Source of the DNA: Chlamydiia bacterium
GTDB lineage: Bacteria > Chlamydiota > Chlamydiia > Chlamydiales > JAAZZY01
Assembly: GCA_014239035.1 (NCBI GenBank)
Contig: JAAZZY010000039.1
Location: forward strand, 1 to 14,530
DNA: 14,530 nucleotides
Reading direction: 5' to 3'
The translations under genes were made by a program, and so were the position numbers. The notes below the pieces were generated by a model. That model had not been told where the DNA came from. It ran no database searches and was given only the letters and a program-made list of their open reading frames with translations. This document shows, in pieces, positions 7,158 through 13,386 of the stretch; position 1 is the first letter of the stretch; every line of letters starts with the position of its first letter.

Positions 7158-8364
7158 GAGCCTTGCAATCTTCTAAGTTTAAAATAGATCTTAGATGCTC
7201 TGCAATCGATAAGCTACTTGTAGCTCCAGGAGATGGAGCATTTAATACATTAAGAATTCTCTCTGTCGATGTTATTAAAAAATCATCAATAATCTGTCCG
7301 CTTGGAGACACTGTTTGTGCTCTAACACCTGATCCTCCCGTTGAAAGATGTTTTTCTTTTAACTCAGGCATTAACCTTTGAAGATCTTTTAGAAAGGCCT
7401 GTTTTGAGTATGATCTGTAAAGTTCATAAAGGCCCGTTTTCCAATGTCTGGCAGCCATTGCCCAAAATCCTCTATACTTTAGTGATGAAGCGAGTTCTTT
7501 TGCGTTAAACCCACCCTTACTGTAGGCCTCTTTAGCAAGAGCTAAAACAGCGTTTGGGCCTGCCTCTACTTCACCCGAGATTCTTCGGGTTAAGTGTACG
7601 CCCAAGAAGGGGAATTTTGGATTCGGGACAGGATATATCAGTCCCTTGAGCATGGGAGCGGCTTCCTGCGATAAGAAATAGTATTCACCTCGAAAAGGAA
7701 TGATTTTTTCTTTAAAGGAAGTTGCGGTCATTCTTGCCACTGTATCAGCGTGGAGTCCGCAACAGTTGATAAGCTTTTTTGCAATGACCTCAGATTGGGG
7801 AATAGTGATGAGGATCTCTGTTGAATTTTCTGTGATTTTCAAAACTTTTGAACCTAAATAAATCGAGGCGCCCATATCTTTAATTTCTTCTAGAAGCTTT
7901 TCTGCGACTTTTTTATAGTCTACAATGCCTGTATTAGGTGAGTAAATAGCTTGGATGCCTTGAGCATAAGGCTCTACCTTTTTGAGCTCTGCCTTATTAA
8001 GAAGCTTTAAACCCTCTACACCATTAGCTAGCCCTCTTTTATAGAGTTCTGTAAGCCGTGGAAGTTCTTCTGTAGATGTTGCTACAATAACTTTGCCGCA
8101 TAGTTCATAAGGGATCTTGTGCTTATTACAGAAGTCTAGGAGCATTTTCACCCCCCTAACACAGTTCTTAGCCTTTAAAGAGCCCTTTTTGTAATAGATC
8201 CCTGAATGGATAACTCCACTATTATGGCCGCTTTGGTGTTTGGCCACCTGATCTTCTTTCTCTAATAGCGCAAGTCTGAGGCCAGGATTTGAGCGAAGTA
8301 GGCTATATGCTGTTGAAAGACCAATTATACCTCCTCCAATAATAGCAATGTCGTAGCGTTTCAT
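7150..8364 (-). CDS. lhgO: L-2-hydroxyglutarate oxidase/dehydrogenase (FAD-dependent)
   Basis: The 404-aa protein oxidises L-2-hydroxyglutarate to 2-oxoglutarate at the membrane, passing electrons to the respiratory chain in E. coli. It starts with the FAD-binding Rossmann motif IIGGGIIGLSTAYSL (residues 8-22). It continues with the subfamily signature KHQSGHNSGVIHSGIYYKKG (42-61), where FAD-binding and catalytic residues lie. Later blocks, PFLGVHLTRRISGEVEAGPN, GGSGVRAQTVSPSGQIIDDF and NAPSPGATSSLSIAEHL, match E. coli LhgO closely, and the length is near its 422 residues. AAGGAG stands four bases before ATG 8364 and a promoter lies just upstream. It is a housekeeping-type gene between two orphan genes, with no adjacent pathway partner. 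A glycerol-3-phosphate dehydrogenase or other DAO-fold oxidase is much less likely. Confidence 0.93.
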   Translation of the reverse strand: MKRYDIAIIGGGIIGLSTAYSLLRSNPGLRLALLEKEDQVAKHQSGHNSGVIHSGIYYKKGSLKAKNCVRGVKMLLDFCNKHKIPYELCGKVIVATSTEELPRLTELYKRGLANGVEGLKLLNKAELKKVEPYAQGIQAIYSPNTGIVDYKKVAEKLLEEIKDMGASIYLGSKVLKITENSTEILITIPQSEVIAKKLINCCGLHADTVARMTATSFKEKIIPFRGEYYFLSQEAAPMLKGLIYPVPNPKFPFLGVHLTRRISGEVEAGPNAVLALAKEAYSKGGFNAKELASSLKYRGFWAMAARHWKTGLYELYRSYSKQAFLKDLQRLMPELKEKHLSTGGSGVRAQTVSPSGQIIDDFLITSTERILNVLNAPSPGATSSLSIAEHLRSILNLEDCKALK

Positions 8365-8388
8365 AGATCTCCTTAATATTTCCAGGAG

Positions 8389-8417
8389 ACTATATTACAA
8401 CAGGTTCTTAAGTTCAA
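8389..8417 (-). promoter_or_regulatory. Promoter of lhgO
   Basis: On the minus strand TTGAAC (8412-8417) and TATAGT (8389-8394) are separated by exactly 17 bp. The start of transcription would be near 8382, giving a leader of about 18 bases with AAGGAG at 8369-8374. The -10 matches five of six consensus bases and the -35 four of six. Confidence 0.6.
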
Positions 8418-8447
8418 ACCTAGAGTATTTAGAGGTGTAAAAGAGTG

Positions 8448-8499
8448 ACCTCTTCGCCTATTGGCGAAGAGGTGAGAACATCAATGCGAGAGCATTGAT
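8448..8499 (-). terminator. Two tandem hairpins ending the 130-aa gene
   Basis: Read on the minus strand, the stop codon is followed at once by an 8-bp hairpin with loop TCTC (8480-8499). Six bases later comes an 11-bp GC-rich hairpin, ACCTCTTCGCC/GGCGAAGAGGT, with a 4-base loop (8448-8473). Only a weak TCTTTTA follows. The pair separates this gene from the lhgO promoter and probably terminates or attenuates the transcript. Confidence 0.65.
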
Positions 8500-8891
8500 T
8501 AAGATTTTATATCACGTTGAATGTTTTCTAAAATCCAAAATTTTAGAGTGCTACTTCCAATTCCAAATCCATTAGGAAGCTCTATCATATCTTTTGTTTG
8601 TATCTGTGGTGGACTTCCCCAGTGCTTAGGAAAAGGCTTCAGGATACCGAAAGAAGTAGTGCCGATTTGATTTGCTTCTGGGGAGTTTGAGGTAGAATCA
8701 ATTTTTAGATGATCTAAAATCCAAAATTTTAGAGTGCTACTTCCAAATCCAAATCCATCAGGAAGCTCAGTCCAATCACACGTTTGAATTGGCGGTGGCG
8801 CACCCCAATGTTTAGGAAAAGGCTTTAAAGTTCTCTGTGCGGGTTCATTCAGCCCCATAGCTGGATGGTTAATATTTCTTTGAATTTCCAT
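8499..8891 (-). CDS. Small protein with two tandem 44-residue repeats
   Basis: The 130-aa protein consists almost wholly of two copies of one unit, at residues 22-65 and 84-127, identical at 32 of 44 positions by direct comparison. The unit begins LKPFPKHWG, continues with PP and IQT, then ELP.GFG, and ends GSSTLKFWIL. The invariant Trp, His, Pro and Gly residues suggest a compact fold or a binding motif. There is no signal peptide or membrane segment. AGGGG lies five bases before ATG 8891 and can be sequestered in a hairpin. The DNA of the two units contains a 34-base exact repeat (8527-8560 and 8713-8746), so the duplication is recent or conserved at DNA level. I cannot name the family. The short unit may occur as a single-domain protein elsewhere. 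Confidence 0.75.
   Translation of the reverse strand: MEIQRNINHPAMGLNEPAQRTLKPFPKHWGAPPPIQTCDWTELPDGFGFGSSTLKFWILDHLKIDSTSNSPEANQIGTTSFGILKPFPKHWGSPPQIQTKDMIELPNGFGIGSSTLKFWILENIQRDIKS
8527..8746 (-). repeat. Direct DNA repeat inside the 130-aa gene
   Basis: Bases 8527-8560 and 8713-8746 are identical over 34 nt, 186 bases (62 codons) apart. They encode the conserved end of each protein unit (GSSTLKFWIL region). Recombination between them would delete exactly one repeat unit in frame. Confidence 0.9.
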
Positions 8892-8896
8892 GGTTT

Positions 8897-8926
8897 CCCC
8901 TATTGGGTAAAGTTTCTTAATAGGGG
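8897..8926 (-). promoter_or_regulatory. Hairpin that buries the Shine-Dalgarno sequence of the 130-aa gene
   Basis: On the minus strand CCCCTATT (8919-8926) pairs perfectly with AATAGGGG (8897-8904) across a 14-base loop. The AGGGG in the 3' arm is the Shine-Dalgarno sequence, five bases before ATG 8891. A second CCCCTAT copy just upstream (8931-8938 region) could pair with the same target. This layout suits translational control such as a thermosensor. Confidence 0.4.
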
Positions 8927-9029
8927 TAAGTATAGGGGAGTAATGTTAAGAAATCATAAAGGTGGGGAATTAAAATATTTATTATTTTTAGATATGAATG
9001 TTGATTTATGAAAGCATCTATTTGAAAAC

Positions 9030-9983
9030 CTAGCCAATAATACGAGAATATACCTTGCTAGCAGCAGAGGCCGCATAGCTCGGGAGCTTTTCAACCATTT
9101 GAAGGCTGCTTAATTCTGTTTCCTTTTTAGCTATCTTGTAAAACCTGGGAAGCTCAAGCATCCATCGACCAGTCACATCTCTGTAGATTTTGAATAGCGT
9201 TGATGTTAATTCTTTTGCCGGAATTTCATATAACCCATCAGCTGGGTCCCATAAAAAATTTCCTTCTTGAGATTTAATAAAGATGATAGAGTGACCAAAT
9301 TCTTCTTTTTTATGATTATCTGCTGAGTAAAGCAGACGAGAAAAATAGATTCCTTCAGAGAGGTGTGATACCACTTTTTTAAAGGCTCTATAAAGGTTAA
9401 CTTCGCTGTCATCGCTCATTTCTATTGATTTATTATTGAGAAGCTCTTCAAGAGAACTTGTTGATGAGAGTACTTGAAAATTTCTTAGAGCAACAATTGA
9501 TTCGACTTTAGCTTTTGAAAAATCATCAACACTTTTACTTGTGTCCATGCTTATTGCATTTAAAGCGACTTGATCAGTTCTGTGATCTATATCAGCAACC
9601 TTACTGTTTGAAGCGACCTGGAGAACTCTTTTATGCAGAGGCTTTGTCGTTGAAGTTGCTACATCATCTGCAAACCTTAATGATTGAGCTGAGCAGGTCC
9701 CTCCGTAACAAGAGCTTTCTAAACGTCCTCGCTCAAATTTCACTCCATTAGCAGCACTTTTTTGGAGCTTTTTAAGCTTTATAAGCGCAGCACCTGTATT
9801 TACTTCTCCGTAAGTTGCCCTGGCACTCGAGATTAAAAGAGGCTTTCTGGTGTATGCTATTTCTGCTTTATCTCGTGCTTTTTGATCTAGAGAAGAAGGG
9901 GGGTGTTTTGAACGAGAATTTGTATTTCCTTGTTTAGGAAAATGGCGCAAGTTTGAATAGCCTGCAAGAGCTGTTGGAGTCAT
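9030..9983 (-). CDS. YopT-like (C58) cysteine protease candidate, paralog B
   Basis: This 317-aa protein carries three blocks in the order of papain-fold effector proteases: Cys in YGGTCSAQSL (C97), His in FGHSIIFI (H231) and Asp in LWDPADG (D246). The His-Asp spacing is 15, compared with 16 in YopT (C139/H258/D274) and 15 in AvrPphB (C98/H212/D227). The Cys-His spacing of 134 is somewhat longer. It is a clear paralog of the protein at 11952-12764: LHKRV, QVALN.IS, DF.KAK.ES, L.EGI and LPRFYKI blocks all align. The first 60 residues are Ser/Thr/Arg-rich and without a signal peptide, as in type III substrates. AAGG precedes ATG 9983. The gene lies 106 bases after the ankyrin gene on the same strand. 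Protease activity and target are inferred. A non-proteolytic clan-CA acyltransferase or transglutaminase-like role is possible. Confidence 0.65.
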   Translation of the reverse strand: MTPTALAGYSNLRHFPKQGNTNSRSKHPPSSLDQKARDKAEIAYTRKPLLISSARATYGEVNTGAALIKLKKLQKSAANGVKFERGRLESSCYGGTCSAQSLRFADDVATSTTKPLHKRVLQVASNSKVADIDHRTDQVALNAISMDTSKSVDDFSKAKVESIVALRNFQVLSSTSSLEELLNNKSIEMSDDSEVNLYRAFKKVVSHLSEGIYFSRLLYSADNHKKEEFGHSIIFIKSQEGNFLWDPADGLYEIPAKELTSTLFKIYRDVTGRWMLELPRFYKIAKKETELSSLQMVEKLPSYAASAASKVYSRIIG

Positions 9984-10089
9984 AACTAACCTTCTAATTT
10001 TGTGCTTGTAAAGAGGGAATATAGCTCAAGAATGTAAAGATTAGATAAAGATTGACCTAGCCCTAAAGTGCTGCAATATAGAGGGATAT

Positions 10090-11955
10090 TTAAACTTTAA
10101 GCTCTTTTACCTTTTCTTCTAAATATTGAATAAACCAAGGGCTGCGATTGAGCTCTTTAGCATAAGCAAGAGCTGATTTGCCGGAAGTATTTTCAGCAAG
10201 AGGGCTACAGCCAATCTCAATGAGCTGTTTCACAACTACGATGTTACTTTTTTCAATGCCTTTAAAAAGAGCAGCAGTTGCTTCTGAGGAATTTTCAACT
10301 GAATTGTTATAGTATCTGTAGCGGATGCGCTCTAATGTATCAGCAGCGCTCTTGTGGTCTCCATCCTCTAACGAATTAAACACTGTTCTAAATATTTCAG
10401 AGGAATCTGGTTGATCGTTGCCATAAGAGCTATCATATTCATAATCACTGTCATAATCATAGTATGATGTACCTCTACAGGCGATGAGAAACTCTTCTAA
10501 TAACTGTTCTTTAAAAAGCTTCTTACTCTTTGATCGCTTTGTGGGAGATATAAGAGCATTTTTAGTGCAGCCATTTAGAAATTTAACATTGAAATCTAGG
10601 AGGAGATCGTAATCGATGTCATAAGATGCCAAATAGCTTTGACAATCTTTAAGTGATATTTTTAAGACGTCATCAAATTGAGCTTTTAATTCAAGAAGCA
10701 TCAAACTTAGAAAACTATCTAGAAAAGTAGTATAGATAATGGTGTTTTTACTGCTTCTTGCAGCGTTTAACACATTTTTGATGTTTATAGGAATCTTTAG
10801 ATCTTCAGAGGAAATAGGATAGTCATCAAAAAAATCTAAAGAAAAGGCTGCTTCTAGTATTGATGTACTTAAGTTTTCAAGAGTTAGGTCACTATCTAAG
10901 GCCTTCTTTTCGATTATTTCGGCAAAGCAGTCTCCGACTATATCACCGCTTGAAGAACCCTCTAATAAAGCACAGAAAAAAATTTTCAGGCAGCCAATAA
11001 GTTCAATAATTCTTTCTTCGAAAAGGCCAGGGCTTGCTTCAAACCAAGTACTAAAAAGATTTTCGACCTTCTTAATAAGTATACCTTTCAAACATGTGAT
11101 CATTTTATCAAATTGCTCAGCTTGACCACTAAGCTTATTTGGCGATATAAATAGTTGCATTACTGGAGCGCTTTGAAGAGCCTTGAAAGCTTCTTGAATG
11201 CTCAACTTAGAATCAGCGATCCAACACTTTTCAAGAGATTCAGATATCGCTGAATTTATTTGTTCTTCTGTATTCCAACCTAAGAACCTGTACGAGAACG
11301 AATAATCATCTAAATCATTCTCAACAGCCTTGTAATACATGTTTAAGTTTTCAAAGGAAGAAAAGAGCTTAGGTGAAATTTTTAGAGTTAAATAGGTTGT
11401 TAAATTGTCCTCCTCATAAGCATACTTAAGGTGCTTTTGAGCTGTACATTCAAGAAGTATAGGGTATAAAAGGTCAAACTCTTCACTTGAGAGATCATCT
11501 ACTAATGAAGTAACAGCTGATCTATGCGTCTCCCTATAAGAGTAGGAGTCGGGGATATCAAAATCTATAAGGTGTTTAAATATGACTTCTAAAAGAGTCT
11601 TGTCATACTTATCAAGCTTTTCAAGCAGATTAAATCCTTCTTTTTCTTTAATCCTTTCGAGAAAAATTTTCGCTCTTTCAATTTGAGGTTGATCGTAGTT
11701 ATCATAACAATTGTAATTTCTACCAAAGCTTAGAAAGTGTTCAACCAAAGTCTGAGAGTCGAGGCTAAAAAAATAAGCTTCAGCTGTTTTCTTCAATGCT
11801 AGTGCGCTATCACCAACAGGATTGTCGCTTGAGACAAAAGCATTCAATAGAGCTTTAACATCGAGCTCTTGATTAAGTGTAGGCTTTACCTGAGGCTCTG
11901 GAGTTGGCCAAATGCTTTCATAAACATAATTGTTAGCTCTTTGAATATAACTCAT
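10090..11955 (-). CDS. Large acidic protein with C-terminal ankyrin segment
   Basis: The 621-aa protein is acidic, mostly alpha-helical by eye, and has no signal peptide or membrane span. Only its tail is recognisable. Residues about 559-612 read as ankyrin repeats, with ATAALFKGIEKSNIVVVKQL followed by IEIGCSPLAENTSGKSALAY. A Tyr/Asp-rich low-complexity stretch, YYDYDSDYEYDSSYG, lies at 498-512 just before it. The rest (1-490) resembles a helical scaffold with no family I can name. The start ATG overlaps the stop of the upstream protease-like gene (ATGA, 11952-11955), and AGGTGA sits within the end of that gene, so the two are translationally coupled. The context suggests a partner, substrate-binding scaffold or co-delivered effector for the flanking protease paralogs, which is inference. 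Confidence 0.75.
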   Translation of the reverse strand: MSYIQRANNYVYESIWPTPEPQVKPTLNQELDVKALLNAFVSSDNPVGDSALALKKTAEAYFFSLDSQTLVEHFLSFGRNYNCYDNYDQPQIERAKIFLERIKEKEGFNLLEKLDKYDKTLLEVIFKHLIDFDIPDSYSYRETHRSAVTSLVDDLSSEEFDLLYPILLECTAQKHLKYAYEEDNLTTYLTLKISPKLFSSFENLNMYYKAVENDLDDYSFSYRFLGWNTEEQINSAISESLEKCWIADSKLSIQEAFKALQSAPVMQLFISPNKLSGQAEQFDKMITCLKGILIKKVENLFSTWFEASPGLFEERIIELIGCLKIFFCALLEGSSSGDIVGDCFAEIIEKKALDSDLTLENLSTSILEAAFSLDFFDDYPISSEDLKIPINIKNVLNAARSSKNTIIYTTFLDSFLSLMLLELKAQFDDVLKISLKDCQSYLASYDIDYDLLLDFNVKFLNGCTKNALISPTKRSKSKKLFKEQLLEEFLIACRGTSYYDYDSDYEYDSSYGNDQPDSSEIFRTVFNSLEDGDHKSAADTLERIRYRYYNNSVENSSEATAALFKGIEKSNIVVVKQLIEIGCSPLAENTSGKSALAYAKELNRSPWFIQYLEEKVKELKV

Positions 11956-12764
11956 GATTCACCTTTTAGTTTTATACGATAAAAACGTGGATAGTTTAAT
12001 CCCCAAGCAGAACTAGGATCACCTACAAGATTCCATAGAGCCTCTTTGACTCTGCCATTTGAAATTTGAGAGCATCCATCACCTGGATCAAAAAAATAGT
12101 GACCCACAGAATCATTAATATAGACCATTGAGTGGCCGTAGTATTCACCTCTAAAATTATTTTCTTTAGCAATAGCTCGAACTAAAAATATACCTTCAGG
12201 TAGGGCCTCTACTGCATTATAAAATTCTGAGCGGTTGACATCTTTTTGCCCGTAATTATCGTCTTCAACAAGAAGCTCTCCTTTGGAGGCATAATCAATT
12301 TTCAGATCGTGAAGAGAGGCTAAGGATTCAGCTTTTGCTTTCATGAAATCTGTTGGCGGTTCATCTTGAGCTTTTGAAATTGTATTGAGGGCCACTTGGT
12401 ATGTTCTGAGGTCTAATGAGGACCGACGGAACCTTTGAGCAACTGTTACAACACGGCGATGCAAGAGGTTAATATCTGATTGTAAATAGTCACGAATAAA
12501 AGTGAGCGAGTGAGCAGAACACACACCTCCAGATAGATGATAGTCTAAGTGCTTAGCATCAAACTTTATTCCTTCTGCAGCTCCTTGATTAAGTTTATCA
12601 AGTAATGGGCCAATTTTGCTGGTATCTGTCTTAGCATAGCCGTTATCCATCGAGCAGTCGACAATGCGCCAGTAGGAAAAGCCCGTTCTTGAAGTGTCAT
12701 TATAAGAATATTCGTAGGGTGATAGTGAATTAAAACGTGTGAATGTAGATTCTAATATAGACAT
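11952..12764 (-). CDS. YopT-like (C58) cysteine protease candidate, paralog A
   Basis: This is a 270-aa protein with the same three catalytic-looking blocks as paralog B: SGGVCSAHSL (C82), YYGHSMVYI (H211) and FFDPGDG (D226). The His-Asp distance is 15 and the Cys-His distance 129. The block FDPGDG closely matches the 'FDPN.G' Asp motif of YopT-family peptidases, which cut host Rho GTPases or kinases after type III delivery. The N-terminus (1-45) is polar and lacks a signal peptide. It is shorter than paralog B, with less N-terminal extension. A strong promoter and a palindrome lie immediately upstream, and the ankyrin gene is coupled at its 3' end, so it is the first gene of the cassette. 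The ATG has only a weak Shine-Dalgarno sequence. Family membership is inferred from motifs. Confidence 0.65.
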   Translation of the reverse strand: MSILESTFTRFNSLSPYEYSYNDTSRTGFSYWRIVDCSMDNGYAKTDTSKIGPLLDKLNQGAAEGIKFDAKHLDYHLSGGVCSAHSLTFIRDYLQSDINLLHRRVVTVAQRFRRSSLDLRTYQVALNTISKAQDEPPTDFMKAKAESLASLHDLKIDYASKGELLVEDDNYGQKDVNRSEFYNAVEALPEGIFLVRAIAKENNFRGEYYGHSMVYINDSVGHYFFDPGDGCSQISNGRVKEALWNLVGDPSSAWGLNYPRFYRIKLKGES

Positions 12765-12793
12765 GGCTTTAAGTTAGTTAATTAAAAGAGGTA

Positions 12794-12822
12794 ATTATAC
12801 ATTAATGTCGTAATTTTGTTAA
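12794..12822 (-). promoter_or_regulatory. Promoter of the protease/ankyrin cassette
   Basis: On the minus strand TTAACA (12817-12822) and an exact TATAAT (12794-12799) are 17 bp apart. Transcription would start near 12787, about 23 bases before ATG 12764. Confidence 0.75.
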
Positions 12823-12830
12823 CTAGTTAA
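12819..12830. promoter_or_regulatory. 12-bp palindrome overlapping the -35 box, operator candidate
   Basis: TTAACTAGTTAA is a perfect palindrome covering four bases of the -35 box. Its half-site TAGTTAATT (12824-12832) occurs again at 12775-12783, near the transcription start, 49 bases away. Two similar sites bracketing a promoter suit a repressor, although the AT-rich composition makes chance occurrence possible. Confidence 0.35.
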
Positions 12831-12859
12831 TTGCTGTAAACATAAAGTTTTAATTGTAC

Positions 12860-12900
12860 AAAAAAAGAACAGAATTGCCTAGTGTTTGCGTAGGTCTGTT
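12860..12900 (-). terminator. Intrinsic terminator of the pntA-like transcript
   Basis: On the minus strand AACAGA pairs with TCTGTT (12895-12900 with 12868-12873). Inside it CCTA pairs with TAGG (12891-12894 with 12878-12881), with a 4-base bulge and 9-base loop. A CTTTTTTT run follows. It begins three bases after the TAG at 12903-12905. Confidence 0.6.
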
Positions 12901-12902
12901 TG

Positions 12903-13082
12903 CTATTTAAGAAGGAGCAAAGATAGAACCACAGATGCAACTAGTAGAGCCTGCTTGCTGAAGCGAAGTCTCCTCCATTTAACTATGGGCGTGTGGTCAG
13001 CAAGTGCGCTTGCATCGCCTTCTGCCCCCAGCTCATTCAGAGAGGCGGTAGGAGAGATACATAGCTGTGTGCTCTTCATCAT
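12903..13082 (-). pseudogene. Continuation frame encoding a C-terminal membrane helix
   Basis: This frame is one base off the 117-aa ORF at 13033-13386 and overlaps its end. It is open from 13157, has ATGs at 13082 and 13079 without any Shine-Dalgarno sequence, and ends at TAG 12903-12905 right before an intrinsic terminator. Its last residues, after a hydrophilic stretch ending PIVKWRRLRF, are SKQALLVASVVLSLLLLK. This is a positively flanked single transmembrane helix, typical of a tail anchor. It is therefore likely the true C-terminus of the upstream ORF, separated from it by a frameshift, and not an independent gene. A single extra CT unit in the CTCTCT tract near 13040-13045 would join the two frames. 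Confidence 0.4.
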
Positions 13083-13386
13083 AGGGGCGGCAGATATAAT
13101 TTTGATTTGGTTGTAGAACTTGAGGGACCCAGGTTGTTGATCTAGGAGTGCTTTCTGTTACGCAATCAGCAGTAAGCCTTTCGGTTAAATCATCTTTATG
13201 TGAAATGGTGATGCTTTGGCAAGTATTGTTGGTATTAGAGAAGTCATAACGTCTTCCCAAAGTGGCCAGAGCTAGAGTAGAGGATCTAGGTGATGCTGTC
13301 GTGTTTACATCTTGACCAAACTTTAAATGGAGCGGCTCACCTAACAGTAGAAAATATTTAACAGGGAGATATAGGAGGGGGCTCAT
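13033..13386 (-). CDS. Hypothetical protein, probably frameshifted at its 3' end
   Basis: The ORF has 117 codons from ATG 13386, overlapping the end of the PntA-like gene by 29 bases; no clear Shine-Dalgarno sequence precedes it. I do not recognise it. The N-terminus has a short hydrophobic patch (LLYLPVKYFLLLG), and the middle is Ser/Thr-rich with three Cys (NNTCQSITIS, TADCVTEST, NYICRPYD). The ORF stops at TGA 13033-13035, but the neighbouring frame continues to a transmembrane helix and a terminator, so the intact product may have been about 160 residues with a C-terminal anchor. The overlap and shared strand suggest co-transcription with the PntA-like gene. It could also be a spurious ORF in a decaying region. 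Confidence 0.4.
   Translation of the reverse strand: MSPLLYLPVKYFLLLGEPLHLKFGQDVNTTASPRSSTLALATLGRRYDFSNTNNTCQSITISHKDDLTERLTADCVTESTPRSTTWVPQVLQPNQNYICRPYDEEHTAMYLSYRLSE

Noticed and set aside
8448..8499. Hairpin pair considered as a CRISPR-like or mobile-element end
   Set aside because: The two stems differ in sequence, and there are no spacers, target-site duplications or transposase nearby. Terminator or attenuator is the simpler reading.
9515..9751. Plus-strand ORF of 78 codons within protease paralog B
   Set aside because: It lies opposite the conserved region shared by both paralogs, so the minus strand is the coding strand.
12886..13116. Plus-strand 76-codon ORF
   Set aside because: It has no Shine-Dalgarno sequence, begins inside the minus-strand terminator, and mirrors the minus-strand frames that end at 12903 and 13033.
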